DNA of 64,000 nt, from the NCBI RefSeq assembly GCF_018129385.1, contig NZ_JAFCLN010000002.1, positions 434,001 through 498,000 on the forward strand. Direction: 5' to 3'. The first letter of the stretch is position 1, and each line of letters begins with the position of its first letter. Position numbers and translations under genes: made by a program. Shown piece after piece: positions 8,198-15,986 of this stretch. The notes below the pieces were generated by a model, which saw nothing but the letters and a program-made list of their open reading frames with translations, was not told the DNA's origin and searched no databases. Source of the stretch: Bradyrhizobium lablabi (GTDB lineage: Bacteria; Pseudomonadota; Alphaproteobacteria; Rhizobiales; Xanthobacteraceae).

Positions 8198-8575
8198 TTG
8201 TCCCAACAGCGCCGCAAAACCGTCCTTGTCGCTGATGATGATCCGTCCATGCTCAAGGGCATGCGTCGGCTGCTGAAGCAATACGGTTTTGAAACCATCC
8301 CATTCGAAACGGCAAGGGCCCTGAAGGATCATGACCACTTCGATCAGGCCTTTTGCATCGTGCTTGACATCAACCTGAGCGACGGATCGGGTATCGAGCT
8401 GCGCCATCAACTGACGGAACTGGGCGTGACGCTGCCGGTCATCTACATCACCGGAAATGACAGCAACGCCACTCGCATGGCCGCGATGGCGTCGGGTTGC
8501 CTTGCCTATCTCACCAAGCCGTTCACCGCCCGCTCGCTGATCGAAACGATCGAGCAGGCGGCGGCGTTGGCGTGA
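8198..8575 (+). CDS. Single-domain response regulator (CheY-like receiver)
   Basis: 125 residues, receiver domain only. Acidic residues Asp13/Asp14/Asp15 and phospho-acceptor Asp57 in IVLDINLSDG are present, with Thr85 and Lys107 in YLTKPFT. There is no output domain. The TTG start at 8198 has only a weak upstream GAGA, but no better start precedes the conserved VLVADDD. Such stand-alone receivers act as phosphate sinks or adaptors. The shared palindrome upstream of this gene and of the kinase suggests co-regulation, possibly tuning phosphate flow in the neighbouring two-component system. Confidence 0.8.
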   Translation: MSQQRRKTVLVADDDPSMLKGMRRLLKQYGFETIPFETARALKDHDHFDQAFCIVLDINLSDGSGIELRHQLTELGVTLPVIYITGNDSNATRMAAMASGCLAYLTKPFTARSLIETIEQAAALA

Positions 8576-8576
8576 T

Positions 8577-9152
8577 CTATTCGTCAATATTCTGTTCGTA
8601 GGTTTTCGTGGGCGCCCCCTTGCGAACGGCGGCGAACTGAACGAGCGGGAGTGAGGTCGTGACCGCAAGCATGTTGGTGTCGACGACCTCCACCGTCAGT
8701 TCCTTGCCCGCTTCCATCTCGCGGAGCAGTATCGGATTCGCGGCATCACCGGCGATGCAGGTGTTGGTCAGGCACCAGTTGAACGGGATCGTGTGTGCCG
8801 TTCCCCTGTCCACGGTGAGCTTGACGCCGGGGCGGACATAGAGGCCGACCGGCAGGAACAGTTGCAGCCTTGCGGTACTGTCGTCCTCTCGCTCGACGAC
8901 GTAAATGCGCACAGCGATCTGACCCGTCTCGAAGGTTCCGGCGATGGTGGTGCGGCAGACCATTTTTGCGCCACCCGGCTTGAAGCAGATCTTTTGCCAG
9001 GCGCCATATTTGATGGCGCGCGCTTCACGCTGGCCGCGCGTGGCGAATTCGTCCGCGGCCAGCTTTTTGGCTTGCTGTGCAAGCGCCGGCGCAGTCGACG
9101 ACACGGTGAGGGCGACGCCGAAAAGAAATTGCAGCAATCGAAAATGTCGCAT
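8577..9152 (-). CDS. Invasion-associated locus B (IalB) family protein
   Basis: 191 residues with a signal peptide ending TAPALAQ. The IalB pattern is visible in KYGAWQKICFKPGGAKMVCRTT and LTVDRGTAHTIPFNWCLTNTCIAGD, with paired cysteines likely forming disulfides in the periplasm. IalB proteins were first described from Bartonella erythrocyte invasion, but rhizobial members are of unknown function. The gene follows the hydrolase at 9159-10037 after 6 nt and would be transcribed with it from the FNR-type box at 10101. Confidence 0.8.
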   Translation of the reverse strand: MRHFRLLQFLFGVALTVSSTAPALAQQAKKLAADEFATRGQREARAIKYGAWQKICFKPGGAKMVCRTTIAGTFETGQIAVRIYVVEREDDSTARLQLFLPVGLYVRPGVKLTVDRGTAHTIPFNWCLTNTCIAGDAANPILLREMEAGKELTVEVVDTNMLAVTTSLPLVQFAAVRKGAPTKTYEQNIDE

Positions 9153-9158
9153 GGCTCC

Positions 9159-10037
9159 TCACTTGTGCTTGTCGAGGAAAGCGCCGACCAAGGGCGACCA
9201 GACAGGGATCGCATCGGCCATGCCGACGAAGAAATGCCCGTCGCCGCCGTGCGGCGGAAACAGATGGTATTCGGCATTGCCGCCGGCTGCGGTGAAGGCC
9301 GCATGCATCCGCTTCGACAGTTCCGGTCCGAAATAAGTGTCGTTCTCGATGTACATCATGAGCATCGGCACACGGGAGGTGCGGCCAAATTCCGACGTAG
9401 CCTCCACCAGCTTGTCCGGCGCACAATTGTTGTTGGGCTTGCCGTCGACGCGCCCACCGCGCCCGGCGGCGAAGGTGATAATGGCTTTCACCGGCGGTGG
9501 GTTGACGCTCGACAGCGCGATCGCCCCCCATCCACCGGCGGATTGGCCGATAACGATCACGTTGTCGGGGACGATCCGTTTCAACGTGCTCATATATTCG
9601 ATAATCCAAAGGCTGAGCTGAGCCTTCGCAAGCCCCGCGTCACGAAAATTCGGGTTCGTGCATTTGCCGATTTTGGAGAAGAACACGCTGAACAGGCCGG
9701 CTTCCGGAGCTTCGACTGCTGCTGCGCCGTAGCCTGGTCCGGACGGCGCCACGACCATGTAGCCACGGCGCGCGAACCACATGGCGGCATCGCGAAATTC
9801 GACCAGCGGAAAGAAGATGCGCTGCGCCGGATCCATCGACACACCGTGATTCATGATCGCAAGCGGAAAGGGGCCATCGCCGACAGGGCGTACGACATAG
9901 GCGATGGTCGGCACGGGAAGGGGGAGCGCCCACACTTCCTCCTGCAAGCGCGGCGGCGGATCGTCGGCCGCCATCGCCAACGACGCGGCCATGACGGTCG
10001 CGGATACGACCAGCATCTTCCAGAGGCGACGGAACAT
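9159..10037 (-). CDS. Secreted alpha/beta hydrolase (dienelactone hydrolase-like)
   Basis: 292 residues with an N-terminal signal peptide ending LAMA. The oxyanion segment MNHGVSMDP precedes the nucleophile elbow GQSAGG (Ser166). The C-terminus has FPPHGGDGHFF with the expected catalytic histidine. The closest recognisable group is dienelactone hydrolase/PHB depolymerase-like esterases. Substrate unknown; location periplasmic or outside. First gene of a two-gene unit with the IalB gene, headed by an FNR-type box 70.5 nt upstream of the ATG. Confidence 0.75.
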   Translation of the reverse strand: MFRRLWKMLVVSATVMAASLAMAADDPPPRLQEEVWALPLPVPTIAYVVRPVGDGPFPLAIMNHGVSMDPAQRIFFPLVEFRDAAMWFARRGYMVVAPSGPGYGAAAVEAPEAGLFSVFFSKIGKCTNPNFRDAGLAKAQLSLWIIEYMSTLKRIVPDNVIVIGQSAGGWGAIALSSVNPPPVKAIITFAAGRGGRVDGKPNNNCAPDKLVEATSEFGRTSRVPMLMMYIENDTYFGPELSKRMHAAFTAAGGNAEYHLFPPHGGDGHFFVGMADAIPVWSPLVGAFLDKHK

Positions 10038-10100
10038 TCCCGTTGTCCCAGGCAGAGGTGCGAAACTCCCTCATCAGAGGGCCGGATTTCCGCGAACCGA

Positions 10101-10114
10101 TTGATTCAGATCAA
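10101..10114. promoter_or_regulatory. FNR/FixK box, perfect match
   Basis: TTGATTCAGATCAA, a perfect TTGAT-N4-ATCAA, in the gap between the hydrolase (ATG 10037, 70.5 nt from the box centre) and the truncated plus-strand gene at 10151 (43.5 nt). Spacing suits the hydrolase-IalB unit best; in the other direction it would make an almost leaderless transcript. Confidence 0.75.
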
Positions 10115-10150
10115 GCCTGACCTGCACCGCCACGACTTTTACTGGGTCCG

Positions 10151-10393
10151 ATGAGCTCAAGGCTGCCGTCGATCCAATCCGTCGCTCCGCCAGCGCGTCG
10201 CGAGGAGACGTTGCTGGTCGCCGTGCTGCTCGCGTTCGCAGGCGGTTACCTCGACACCTATACATGGATCACGCACGGTGTTCTTGCCAACGCCGAGACG
10301 ACGCTGACCCTTAGCGTTCCCGTTTTCGTACTGCTGCTTGTGCTTCTGGTGTGCAGCTTGGCGCGCCCCATCGAGGCATCGGAGCAATTTTGA
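10151..10393 (+). pseudogene. Remnant of a DUF1275 (YoaK-type) membrane protein
   Basis: 80 codons. The first half (ETLLVAVLLAFAGGYLDTYT, then WITHGVLANAET) matches the N-terminus of DUF1275 membrane proteins, which normally exceed 200 residues. After that the sequence is a single hydrophobic stretch and the frame ends. This looks like a large internal deletion that left the start and perhaps a piece of the C-terminal half. The following SulP gene begins 12 nt downstream, so the fragment may persist as a leader ORF. Confidence 0.5.
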
Positions 10394-10405
10394 ACCGGTG
10401 ACACC

Positions 10406-12139
10406 ATGAAATCGAAGGTAACAGCATTCTTTCCACCGCTGACATGGCTCGCCGGGTATCGCGCTTCCTGGCTTCGCCCGGATGTCATCGCAGGCGTCAC
10501 GCTTGCCGCCTATGCGATCCCGGTGTCGCTGGCGTACGCGGCGCTTGCCGGCTTGCCGCCGCAGATCGGCATCTATGGCTACATGCTGGGCGGCATCGGT
10601 TATGCGCTGCTCGGCTCGTCCCGGCAACTCGCGGTCGGTCCCACCTCCGCGATCTCGTTGATGATCGCCGCGACGGTGAGCCCGCTCGCGGCGGGCGATG
10701 CGGTTCGTTATGCGCAGATTGCAAGTCTTGCAGCCGTGGCCGTCGCGGTGCTTTGCCTGATCGCCTGGATTTTCCGGCTCAGCATGCTGGTGCGCCTGAT
10801 CAGCGACAGCATCCTGGTCGGCTTCAAGGCCGGGGCAGGGTTGACGATCATCATGACCCAGTTGCCAAGCCTGTTCGGCGTTGCCGGCGGCGGGCATAAT
10901 TTCTTCGAACGCCTGATCAAGCTCGCCGGCCAGCTCGGCAGCATTCACTGGATCGTGCTGACGATCGGACTGGTAGCGATACTTCTGCTCCTGCTCGGCG
11001 AACGCTTCCTGCCGGGACGGCCGGTCGGGCTCACGGTGGTCGCTCTGGCCATTCTTGTTGCGACGATATTCGGACTGCCGTCACTGGGCATTCCCGTGAC
11101 CGGGAATATCCCGAGCGGGCTGCCAAGCCTTGCCGTGCCGACCTTTGGCCTGCTGGAGTTCGACGAACTGTTTCCGCTCGCGGCCGGCGTCCTGCTGCTC
11201 GCCTATATCGAAGGCGTGTCCGCCGCGCGCAGCTTTGCCGCAAAGCACGGCTATCCCATCGACGTCCGGCAGGAGTTTTTGGGACTTGGTGCGGCCAATC
11301 TCGCGGTGTCGCTCGGCCATGGTTATCCCGTTGCAGGCGGATTGTCGCAATCAGCGGTCAACGACCAGGCGGGCGCAAAAACGCCTCTGGCGCTCATCAT
11401 CTGCTCGGCGACGCTGGCGATCTGCCTGCTCTTCCTCACCGGCCTCCTGACCAACCTGCCGAAGGCAGTGCTGGCCGCCATCGTCTTCACCGCGGTCTAC
11501 AAGCTGGTCGATATCGCTGCGCTGGTACGGATGTGGCGGATCAGCCGGATCGACTTCTACGCCGCCGCGATCGCACTTGTTTCGGTGCTGCTGCTCGGCA
11601 TTCTCAAAGGCATCCTGCTGGCGGCGCTAGCCTCGATCTTGCTGCTGCTGGCGCGCGCCTCGCAGCCGAACGTGGCTTTCCTGGGTCGCCTACCGGGAAC
11701 CGGCCGCTATGCGGACAGCGCGAGGAATCCGGATGTCGAGCCGCTCGCAGGCGTGATTGCATTTCGCCCCGAGGCATCGCTGCTCTACATCAATGCCGAA
11801 ACCGTGCTGGAGACCGTACTGGCGAGGGTCAACGCATCGCAGGACACCAGGCTGGTCGTTTGCGGGCTCTCCTCCTCGCCGTTCATCGATCTTGCGGGTG
11901 CCAAGATGCTGCACGACCTCCACGGCGAGCTCGCCTCGCGTGGGATTGCCTTCCAGATCGTCGGTGCGCGGGGACAGGTGCGCGATGTCCTGGAGGCCGA
12001 TGGCCTCGCAAAGAAGACTGACAGCGCCAATTGGACCCGGCGGATGGACAGCGTGCTCAGCGATGTGAAGGCCGGATCGACCCGTGCGGCGCAACTCGAC
12101 CTTGACCTGGATCAAGGTAGCCGCCCAGCGCGCGGATGA
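10406..12139 (+). CDS. SulP family anion transporter with STAS domain
   Basis: 577 residues. About 10-12 membrane helices occupy residues 20-420, with SulP signatures VAGVTLAAYAIPVSLAYAAL (residues about 28-48) and SRQLAVGPTSAISLM. A cytoplasmic STAS domain follows at about 440-550 (SSSPFIDLAGAKMLHDLHGE). The family moves sulfate, bicarbonate or dicarboxylates; the substrate here is not determinable. Beside fermentation genes, bicarbonate or carboxylate transport is as likely as sulfate. The last codons contain an FNR-type box (12102-12115) belonging to the next gene. Confidence 0.85.
   Translation: MKSKVTAFFPPLTWLAGYRASWLRPDVIAGVTLAAYAIPVSLAYAALAGLPPQIGIYGYMLGGIGYALLGSSRQLAVGPTSAISLMIAATVSPLAAGDAVRYAQIASLAAVAVAVLCLIAWIFRLSMLVRLISDSILVGFKAGAGLTIIMTQLPSLFGVAGGGHNFFERLIKLAGQLGSIHWIVLTIGLVAILLLLLGERFLPGRPVGLTVVALAILVATIFGLPSLGIPVTGNIPSGLPSLAVPTFGLLEFDELFPLAAGVLLLAYIEGVSAARSFAAKHGYPIDVRQEFLGLGAANLAVSLGHGYPVAGGLSQSAVNDQAGAKTPLALIICSATLAICLLFLTGLLTNLPKAVLAAIVFTAVYKLVDIAALVRMWRISRIDFYAAAIALVSVLLLGILKGILLAALASILLLLARASQPNVAFLGRLPGTGRYADSARNPDVEPLAGVIAFRPEASLLYINAETVLETVLARVNASQDTRLVVCGLSSSPFIDLAGAKMLHDLHGELASRGIAFQIVGARGQVRDVLEADGLAKKTDSANWTRRMDSVLSDVKAGSTRAAQLDLDLDQGSRPARG
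12102..12115. promoter_or_regulatory. FNR/FixK-type box inside the 3' end of the SulP gene
   Basis: TTGACCTGGATCAA, one base from consensus, embedded in the last codons of the SulP ORF. The centre is 76.5 nt before the ATG of the secreted protein at 12185, so it probably drives that gene independently. Confidence 0.6.
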
Positions 12140-12184
12140 TCATCGATCGAGTGACAGCGAAGCGAAAACCTGAAGGGGCAAACG

Positions 12185-12619
12185 ATGAAGAAGAACTGGA
12201 TGACGCTGGCGGGCGTACTGGGGTTTTTGGTCTCTGCCGGTCTGCCGACGCCAAGCCTTGCTGAAACCGGCCAGGTGGCCGTGGTCTTCACCAAGGGTGG
12301 CTTTATCGTCGGCGTCGGTGGCGGGCAAGGCGTGCTTACCTTCCGCGGCAAGCGCTATCCGTTCACGGTGTCGGGCATGAGCGTGGGCTTCACGATCGGT
12401 GCCTCCACCAGCAAGTTTGTCGGCAGGGCCTTGAATTTGCGCAGCCCCGGCGATCTCGCCGGCAGCTATGCCGTGGGTGGGGCGGGCGGTGCGCTCGCAG
12501 CGGGCGCCGGCGGCGTGCAATTGCAGAATGCCAATGGCGTGATCCTACAGCTTAGCGGGCCCAGAGTCGGCGTCGAAGCCTCGGCCGCCATCGGAGGCGT
12601 CACGATCGCGATGCAATGA
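12185..12619 (+). CDS. Small secreted glycine-rich protein of unknown function
   Basis: 144 residues with a signal peptide ending PTPSLA. The mature part alternates glycine and hydrophobic residues: GGFIVGVGGGQGVLTFRGK, YPFTVSGMSVGFTIGAS and GVILQLSGPRVGVEASAAI. This suggests a beta-rich periplasmic or outer-membrane-associated protein. The pattern recalls DUF1134/EipA-like cell-envelope proteins of alphaproteobacteria, but I am not sure of the family. An FNR-type box lies upstream, and a hairpin terminator follows at 12631. Confidence 0.65.
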   Translation: MKKNWMTLAGVLGFLVSAGLPTPSLAETGQVAVVFTKGGFIVGVGGGQGVLTFRGKRYPFTVSGMSVGFTIGASTSKFVGRALNLRSPGDLAGSYAVGGAGGALAAGAGGVQLQNANGVILQLSGPRVGVEASAAIGGVTIAMQ

Positions 12620-12630
12620 GAGATGACGGG

Positions 12631-12647
12631 ACCCGCCTTGTGCGGGT
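12631..12647. terminator. Hairpin between convergent genes
   Basis: ACCCGC and GCGGGT form a 6-bp GC-rich stem with a 5-nt loop, followed by a T-rich TTCTCACTTT. It lies in the 39-nt gap between the secreted protein (stop 12619) and the convergent PPK2 gene (stop 12659) and could end the plus-strand transcript. Confidence 0.55.
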
Positions 12648-12658
12648 TCTCACTTTCG

Positions 12659-13465
12659 CTAGTAGCGCTCCTCGACGAATTTCATCCTGCGTAAGCTCGC
12701 CTGATCGTCGTAGCGCCCCTTGTGGGTCCGCTTCGGCAGCTTGACCTTGTCTCGCGCGATCTTCTTGTACGGAATCGTTCGGAGGATGTGCGAGATTACG
12801 TTCAAGCGAGCACGCCGCTTGTCGTCTGAGCGGATCAGCCGCCAAGGCGCATGCTCAGTGTCGGTTGCCTCCAACATCATGTCGCGCGCCCGTGAATAAT
12901 CGTACCAGCGCCCGAACGATTCGGTATCCATCGGGCTGAGCTTCCACTGCCGCAGCGGATCCTCGATGCGAGCCTGGAAGCGCATTTCCTGCTCCTCCAT
13001 CCCGACCTCGAGCCACAGCTTGATCAGGGTGATGCCGCCATCGACGGCGAATTTCTCGACCTGCGGGCATAGCTCCAGAAAGCGCTTGTGCTCTTCTGGA
13101 GTGCAGAAGCCCATGACATATTCGACACCGGCGCGATTGTACCAGCTCCGATCGAAGATCACGATCTCGCCGCCGGCGGGGAATTGGTCGATGTAGCGTT
13201 GCAGGAAGAGCTGGCTTTTCTGCCGGTCTGACGGCGCGGGAAGGGCGCAGACGCGGAACACCCGTGGGCTGACCTTTTCGGTGAGGGCCTTGATGGTGCC
13301 TCCCTTGCCGGCCGCGTCGCGGCCTTCGAAGATGATGATCACCTTCAGCTTCTTGGCCTTTACCCAATCCTGCAAATGGCAGAGCTGCACCTGGAGCTTG
13401 CGCAGCTCCTTCTCATATTCCTTCCGCTTCATTTTCGGCGAAGCGCGGTCTTTGTCCATGCGCAA
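12659..13465 (-). CDS. ppk2: Polyphosphate kinase 2 (PPK2)
   Basis: 268 residues. Walker A FEGRDAAGKGG, the lid region, and Walker B-like VIFDRSWYNRAGVEYVMGF are intact, as is KLWLEVGMEEQEMRF. PPK2 enzymes transfer phosphate between inorganic polyphosphate and nucleotides, usually making GTP or ATP from polyphosphate, in the cytoplasm. A TTG at 13465 has GGGGG 5 nt upstream; an ATG at 13459 is the alternative. It follows the unknown gene at 13493-13945 by 27 nt and shares its FNR-type box, suggesting polyphosphate use when oxygen is short. Confidence 0.9.
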   Translation of the reverse strand: MRMDKDRASPKMKRKEYEKELRKLQVQLCHLQDWVKAKKLKVIIIFEGRDAAGKGGTIKALTEKVSPRVFRVCALPAPSDRQKSQLFLQRYIDQFPAGGEIVIFDRSWYNRAGVEYVMGFCTPEEHKRFLELCPQVEKFAVDGGITLIKLWLEVGMEEQEMRFQARIEDPLRQWKLSPMDTESFGRWYDYSRARDMMLEATDTEHAPWRLIRSDDKRRARLNVISHILRTIPYKKIARDKVKLPKRTHKGRYDDQASLRRMKFVEERY

Positions 13466-13492
13466 AGATTCCCCCGTTCAGATGCGGAAAGG

Positions 13493-13945
13493 CTAGCCGT
13501 CCCAGCTTATGGTGATGGCGATGTCGCCGGGCACGCCGCCGGAAAAATCGATGATCTGGTAGCGGATGCGATAGCCCCTCGGCTGTAGGTAATCGGACCA
13601 AAGCTGAAAGATTTCCTTGGGAATCCCGGTCAGCGTCGTTTCCCAGCCCTTCTCCATCTGGTTGATGGCGCGGCCCTTGTCCGTGCATAGCGAATTCGGG
13701 AAGCGGTAGACCTGCACTTCGGACAAGCCGTTGCGTACCGCGCGCTGGATCACGGTCGAGGCAAGCTGAACCTTCTCCTCCTCCGACAGTCCCGACGGTT
13801 TGCTCAACTTGTCGATCAGGGCCCGCTTTTCAGCGTCGGCCGCCGCCAGGCGCTTGGCGTGCTCGTCGGCCTTCTGAGCCTCCTTCAAGGCTGCCTGCTT
13901 CTGGATTTCCTTTGCGCTGGGGATCAGGTCGTCAATCTTGGCCAT
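13493..13945 (-). CDS. Uncharacterised protein with N-terminal coiled coil
   Basis: 150 residues from ATG 13945, preceded by AGGAGAG. The longer frame to 14227 would translate the FNR box and is rejected. Residues 10-60 are Ala/Lys/Glu-rich and likely coiled coil (AKEIQKQAALKEAQKADEHA). The C-terminal part is mixed alpha/beta (VQVYRFPNSLCTDKGRAINQ and RGYRIRYQIIDFSGG). No signal peptide or membrane segment. I do not recognise a functional family. Cotranscribed with ppk2. Confidence 0.75.
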   Translation of the reverse strand: MAKIDDLIPSAKEIQKQAALKEAQKADEHAKRLAAADAEKRALIDKLSKPSGLSEEEKVQLASTVIQRAVRNGLSEVQVYRFPNSLCTDKGRAINQMEKGWETTLTGIPKEIFQLWSDYLQPRGYRIRYQIIDFSGGVPGDIAITISWDG

Positions 13946-14020
13946 GACAAGTCTCTCCTGAAAGACCCGGTCGGGTCCGCTGCCGCACAGAAGGTTAGGA
14001 CTGCGGCCGCGATCCGGACC

Positions 14021-14034
14021 TTGATTCAGATCAA
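14021..14034. promoter_or_regulatory. FNR/FixK box, perfect match, for the ppk2 unit
   Basis: TTGATTCAGATCAA, identical to the box at 10101-10114. Its centre is 82.5 nt from the ATG at 13945 on the minus strand. Confidence 0.75.
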
Positions 14035-14226
14035 GCCTCGATGGCGCATCTTCAACGCTGCGGGCCCATAGCTGCACATTCTTGATGCCGAGAGCCCGTT
14101 CGGCAGCCGATATCACCGTGGCCCGCGCATTGATTGCGTAGCAGTCTTTCACGGCCTTGACGGCCCATGCGATCGGAGCGCTGGATGCCTTGCACAAAAT
14201 CCCGCTGCGCAGAGAACGACGCTTCA

Positions 14227-14240
14227 TTGATCTGAATCAA
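14227..14240. promoter_or_regulatory. FNR/FixK box, perfect match, for the DUF3300 unit
   Basis: TTGATCTGAATCAA matches TTGAT-N4-ATCAA fully. Its centre is 60.5 nt before ATG 14294, a good class II distance with a roughly 19-nt leader. Confidence 0.75.
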
Positions 14241-14293
14241 TGGACGCCGGGCCGGTCGCCGGAAGCTGCGCCAGGACAGGAATGGAGGCGACG

Positions 14294-15985
14294 ATGTTCC
14301 GTTGCGGCACGATATTGCTTGCACTGGCGCTGCTGTTGGCGGCTCCGGTAGCCACACCGGCGCAAACACCAGCGCAGCCACCAGCCCAGCCTGAGCCGAC
14401 CCAGGCGACGGCGCCGAGTCAGCCGCAGGCCGAGACGCTCAAGCCCGAGCAACTCGAGGCACTGGTCGCGCCGATCGCGCTGTATCCGGATGAATTGCTC
14501 GCCAACGTGCTGGCGGCCTCGACCTATCCGCTGGAAGTCGTGCAGGCCGACCGCTGGGTGAAGGGCAACAAGACCCTGAAGGGCGATGCGCTGAAGGCGG
14601 CGGTCGACAAGCAGGCCTGGGACGAAAGTGTCAGGGCCCTTGTTTCAACGCCTGACGTGCTTGCCATGATGAGCGACAAGGTCGACTGGACCAAGAATCT
14701 CGGCGATGCCGTGTTGGCGCAACAGCCTGACGTGATGGACGCGATCCAGCGGCTGCGCGAGAGGGCGCAAAAGAACAACAAGCTCGTCAGCAACAAGCAG
14801 CAGAAGGTCAGTGTTCAGAAGCAGGACAATCGGGATGTGATCGTGATCGAGCAGGCGCAGCCCGATACCATGTACGTTCCCTACTACGATCCCGCGACGG
14901 TTTACGGAACCTGGCCCTACGCAGAGTATCCGCCCTATTATTTCGGCTATCCGTCCTATATCGGCGCAGGCGTAATCGCAGCCGGTCTTGCCTTCGGCGC
15001 CGGTTGGGCGATCGGGCGCTGGGGCAACTATTGGGGCGGCGGCTGCAACTGGGGCAACCGCAACGTCTACGTCAACCACTTCAACAAGATCAACAACGTT
15101 GGAGGCGGCTGGCAGCACAACCCGGCGCACCGCGCGGGCGTCAAATATCCCAACCAGAATATCGCCAATCGCTTTGGCCAAAACACCGCGCGGGCGGGTG
15201 CCAGCGACCGCATGAACTATCGCGGCCGCGACGGTCAGCAGGTGCTGAAGCCCGGCGGCGATCGTCCGGGTGCGGGCGATCGAGCCGGTGATCGTGCAGG
15301 TGATCGCGCCGGCGATCGTGCGGGCGACAGGACCGGTGATCGCGGGGGCAATCGGGGTGACCGCGCCGCAGCCGGTGATCGTGCCAAAGGCGGCGGCGAT
15401 CGCGCCAAGGGCGGCGGTGATCGCGCCAAGGGTGGTGGCGGCGGCAACCGCGCGGCTGCGGCCGATCGAGCCCGCGGACCTTCAGGTGGAGGCCGCGGCG
15501 GCGGACGCGACAGCGCCTTGGGCGGTATGTCGGGCGGCGGACGCGCTGCCAACGTCGCTTCCGCGCGCGGTCAGATGAGTCTTGGCGGACGAGGCGGTGG
15601 CGGCCATGCCTTCGCGGGCGGTGGCCGTGGTGGCGGCGGATTTGCCGCGGCCGGCGGTGGAGGTTTCCGCGGTGGAGGTGGTGGCGGTGGCGGTTTCCGG
15701 GGCGGCGGCGGTGGCCGACGTTCCGACATGGCGCTGAAGCACGACGTCGTGCTGCTCGGCCATCTCGACAATGGCCTCGGCTATTACCGCTTCAGCTATC
15801 TCGGCAGCCAAAAGGCTTACGTCGGCGTGATTGCCCAGGAAGTGCAGATGGTGAGGCCGGATGCGGTGACGCGTGGCGGCGACGGCTATCTGCGCGTCTA
15901 TTACGACAAGCTCGGCTTGCAATTCCGCACCTACCATGACTGGCTTGCCGCGGGCGGGCATGTCCCCACGCGATCGAGGATTTGA
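14294..15985 (+). CDS. DUF3300 envelope protein with GDR repeats and S74-like C-terminus
   Basis: 563 residues from ATG 14294 (GGAGG 5 nt upstream). Signal peptide to about residue 22, a Pro/Gln-rich linker, then a DUF3300 domain (about 45-230: EQLEALVAPIALYPDELLAN, VNHFNKINNV later). Next come tandem Gly-Asp-Arg repeats, a glycine-rich segment, and a C-terminal 85-residue domain starting ALKHDVVLLGHLDNGLGYYR. The last part resembles the intramolecular chaperone (peptidase S74) domain of tail-spike proteins (LKHD start, YVGVIAQEV core). DUF3300 proteins are exported, function unknown. Followed at once by a DUF2950 gene, its usual partner. Confidence 0.8.
   Translation: MFRCGTILLALALLLAAPVATPAQTPAQPPAQPEPTQATAPSQPQAETLKPEQLEALVAPIALYPDELLANVLAASTYPLEVVQADRWVKGNKTLKGDALKAAVDKQAWDESVRALVSTPDVLAMMSDKVDWTKNLGDAVLAQQPDVMDAIQRLRERAQKNNKLVSNKQQKVSVQKQDNRDVIVIEQAQPDTMYVPYYDPATVYGTWPYAEYPPYYFGYPSYIGAGVIAAGLAFGAGWAIGRWGNYWGGGCNWGNRNVYVNHFNKINNVGGGWQHNPAHRAGVKYPNQNIANRFGQNTARAGASDRMNYRGRDGQQVLKPGGDRPGAGDRAGDRAGDRAGDRAGDRTGDRGGNRGDRAAAGDRAKGGGDRAKGGGDRAKGGGGGNRAAAADRARGPSGGGRGGGRDSALGGMSGGGRAANVASARGQMSLGGRGGGGHAFAGGGRGGGGFAAAGGGGFRGGGGGGGGFRGGGGGRRSDMALKHDVVLLGHLDNGLGYYRFSYLGSQKAYVGVIAQEVQMVRPDAVTRGGDGYLRVYYDKLGLQFRTYHDWLAAGGHVPTRSRI
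15257..15442 (+). repeat. Tandem GATCG-rich coding repeat in the DUF3300 gene
   Basis: About ten imperfect repeats encoding Gly-Asp-Arg-Ala and Gly-Asp-Arg-Ala-Lys-Gly-Gly units. Repeats of this kind easily change in number by slippage. The encoded segment is charged and disordered, linking the DUF3300 domain to the C-terminal domain. Confidence 0.75.
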
Positions 15986-15986
15986 C

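Larger units (their letters stand above)
13946..14293. other. 348-nt divergent promoter region with two FNR/FixK boxes
   Basis: No gene supported. One perfect box sits at each side (14021-14034 facing the minus-strand ppk2 unit, 14227-14240 facing the DUF3300 unit), about 206 bp apart. The minus-strand open frame filling the middle starts inside a box and shows no recognisable protein features. Confidence 0.6.

Noticed and set aside
8793..10154. 453-codon plus-strand frame opposite the IalB and hydrolase genes
   Set aside because: Antisense shadow spanning two well-supported minus-strand genes and the FNR box.
14052..14227. Minus-strand frame between the two FNR boxes at 14.0-14.2 kb
   Set aside because: Starts inside an operator, has no ribosome site, and the product shows no domain or compositional sign of a protein.
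15257..15442. CRISPR-like spacing of repeats
   Set aside because: The repeats are in frame and encode Gly-Asp-Arg units within the DUF3300 gene; unit length is far too short for CRISPR.
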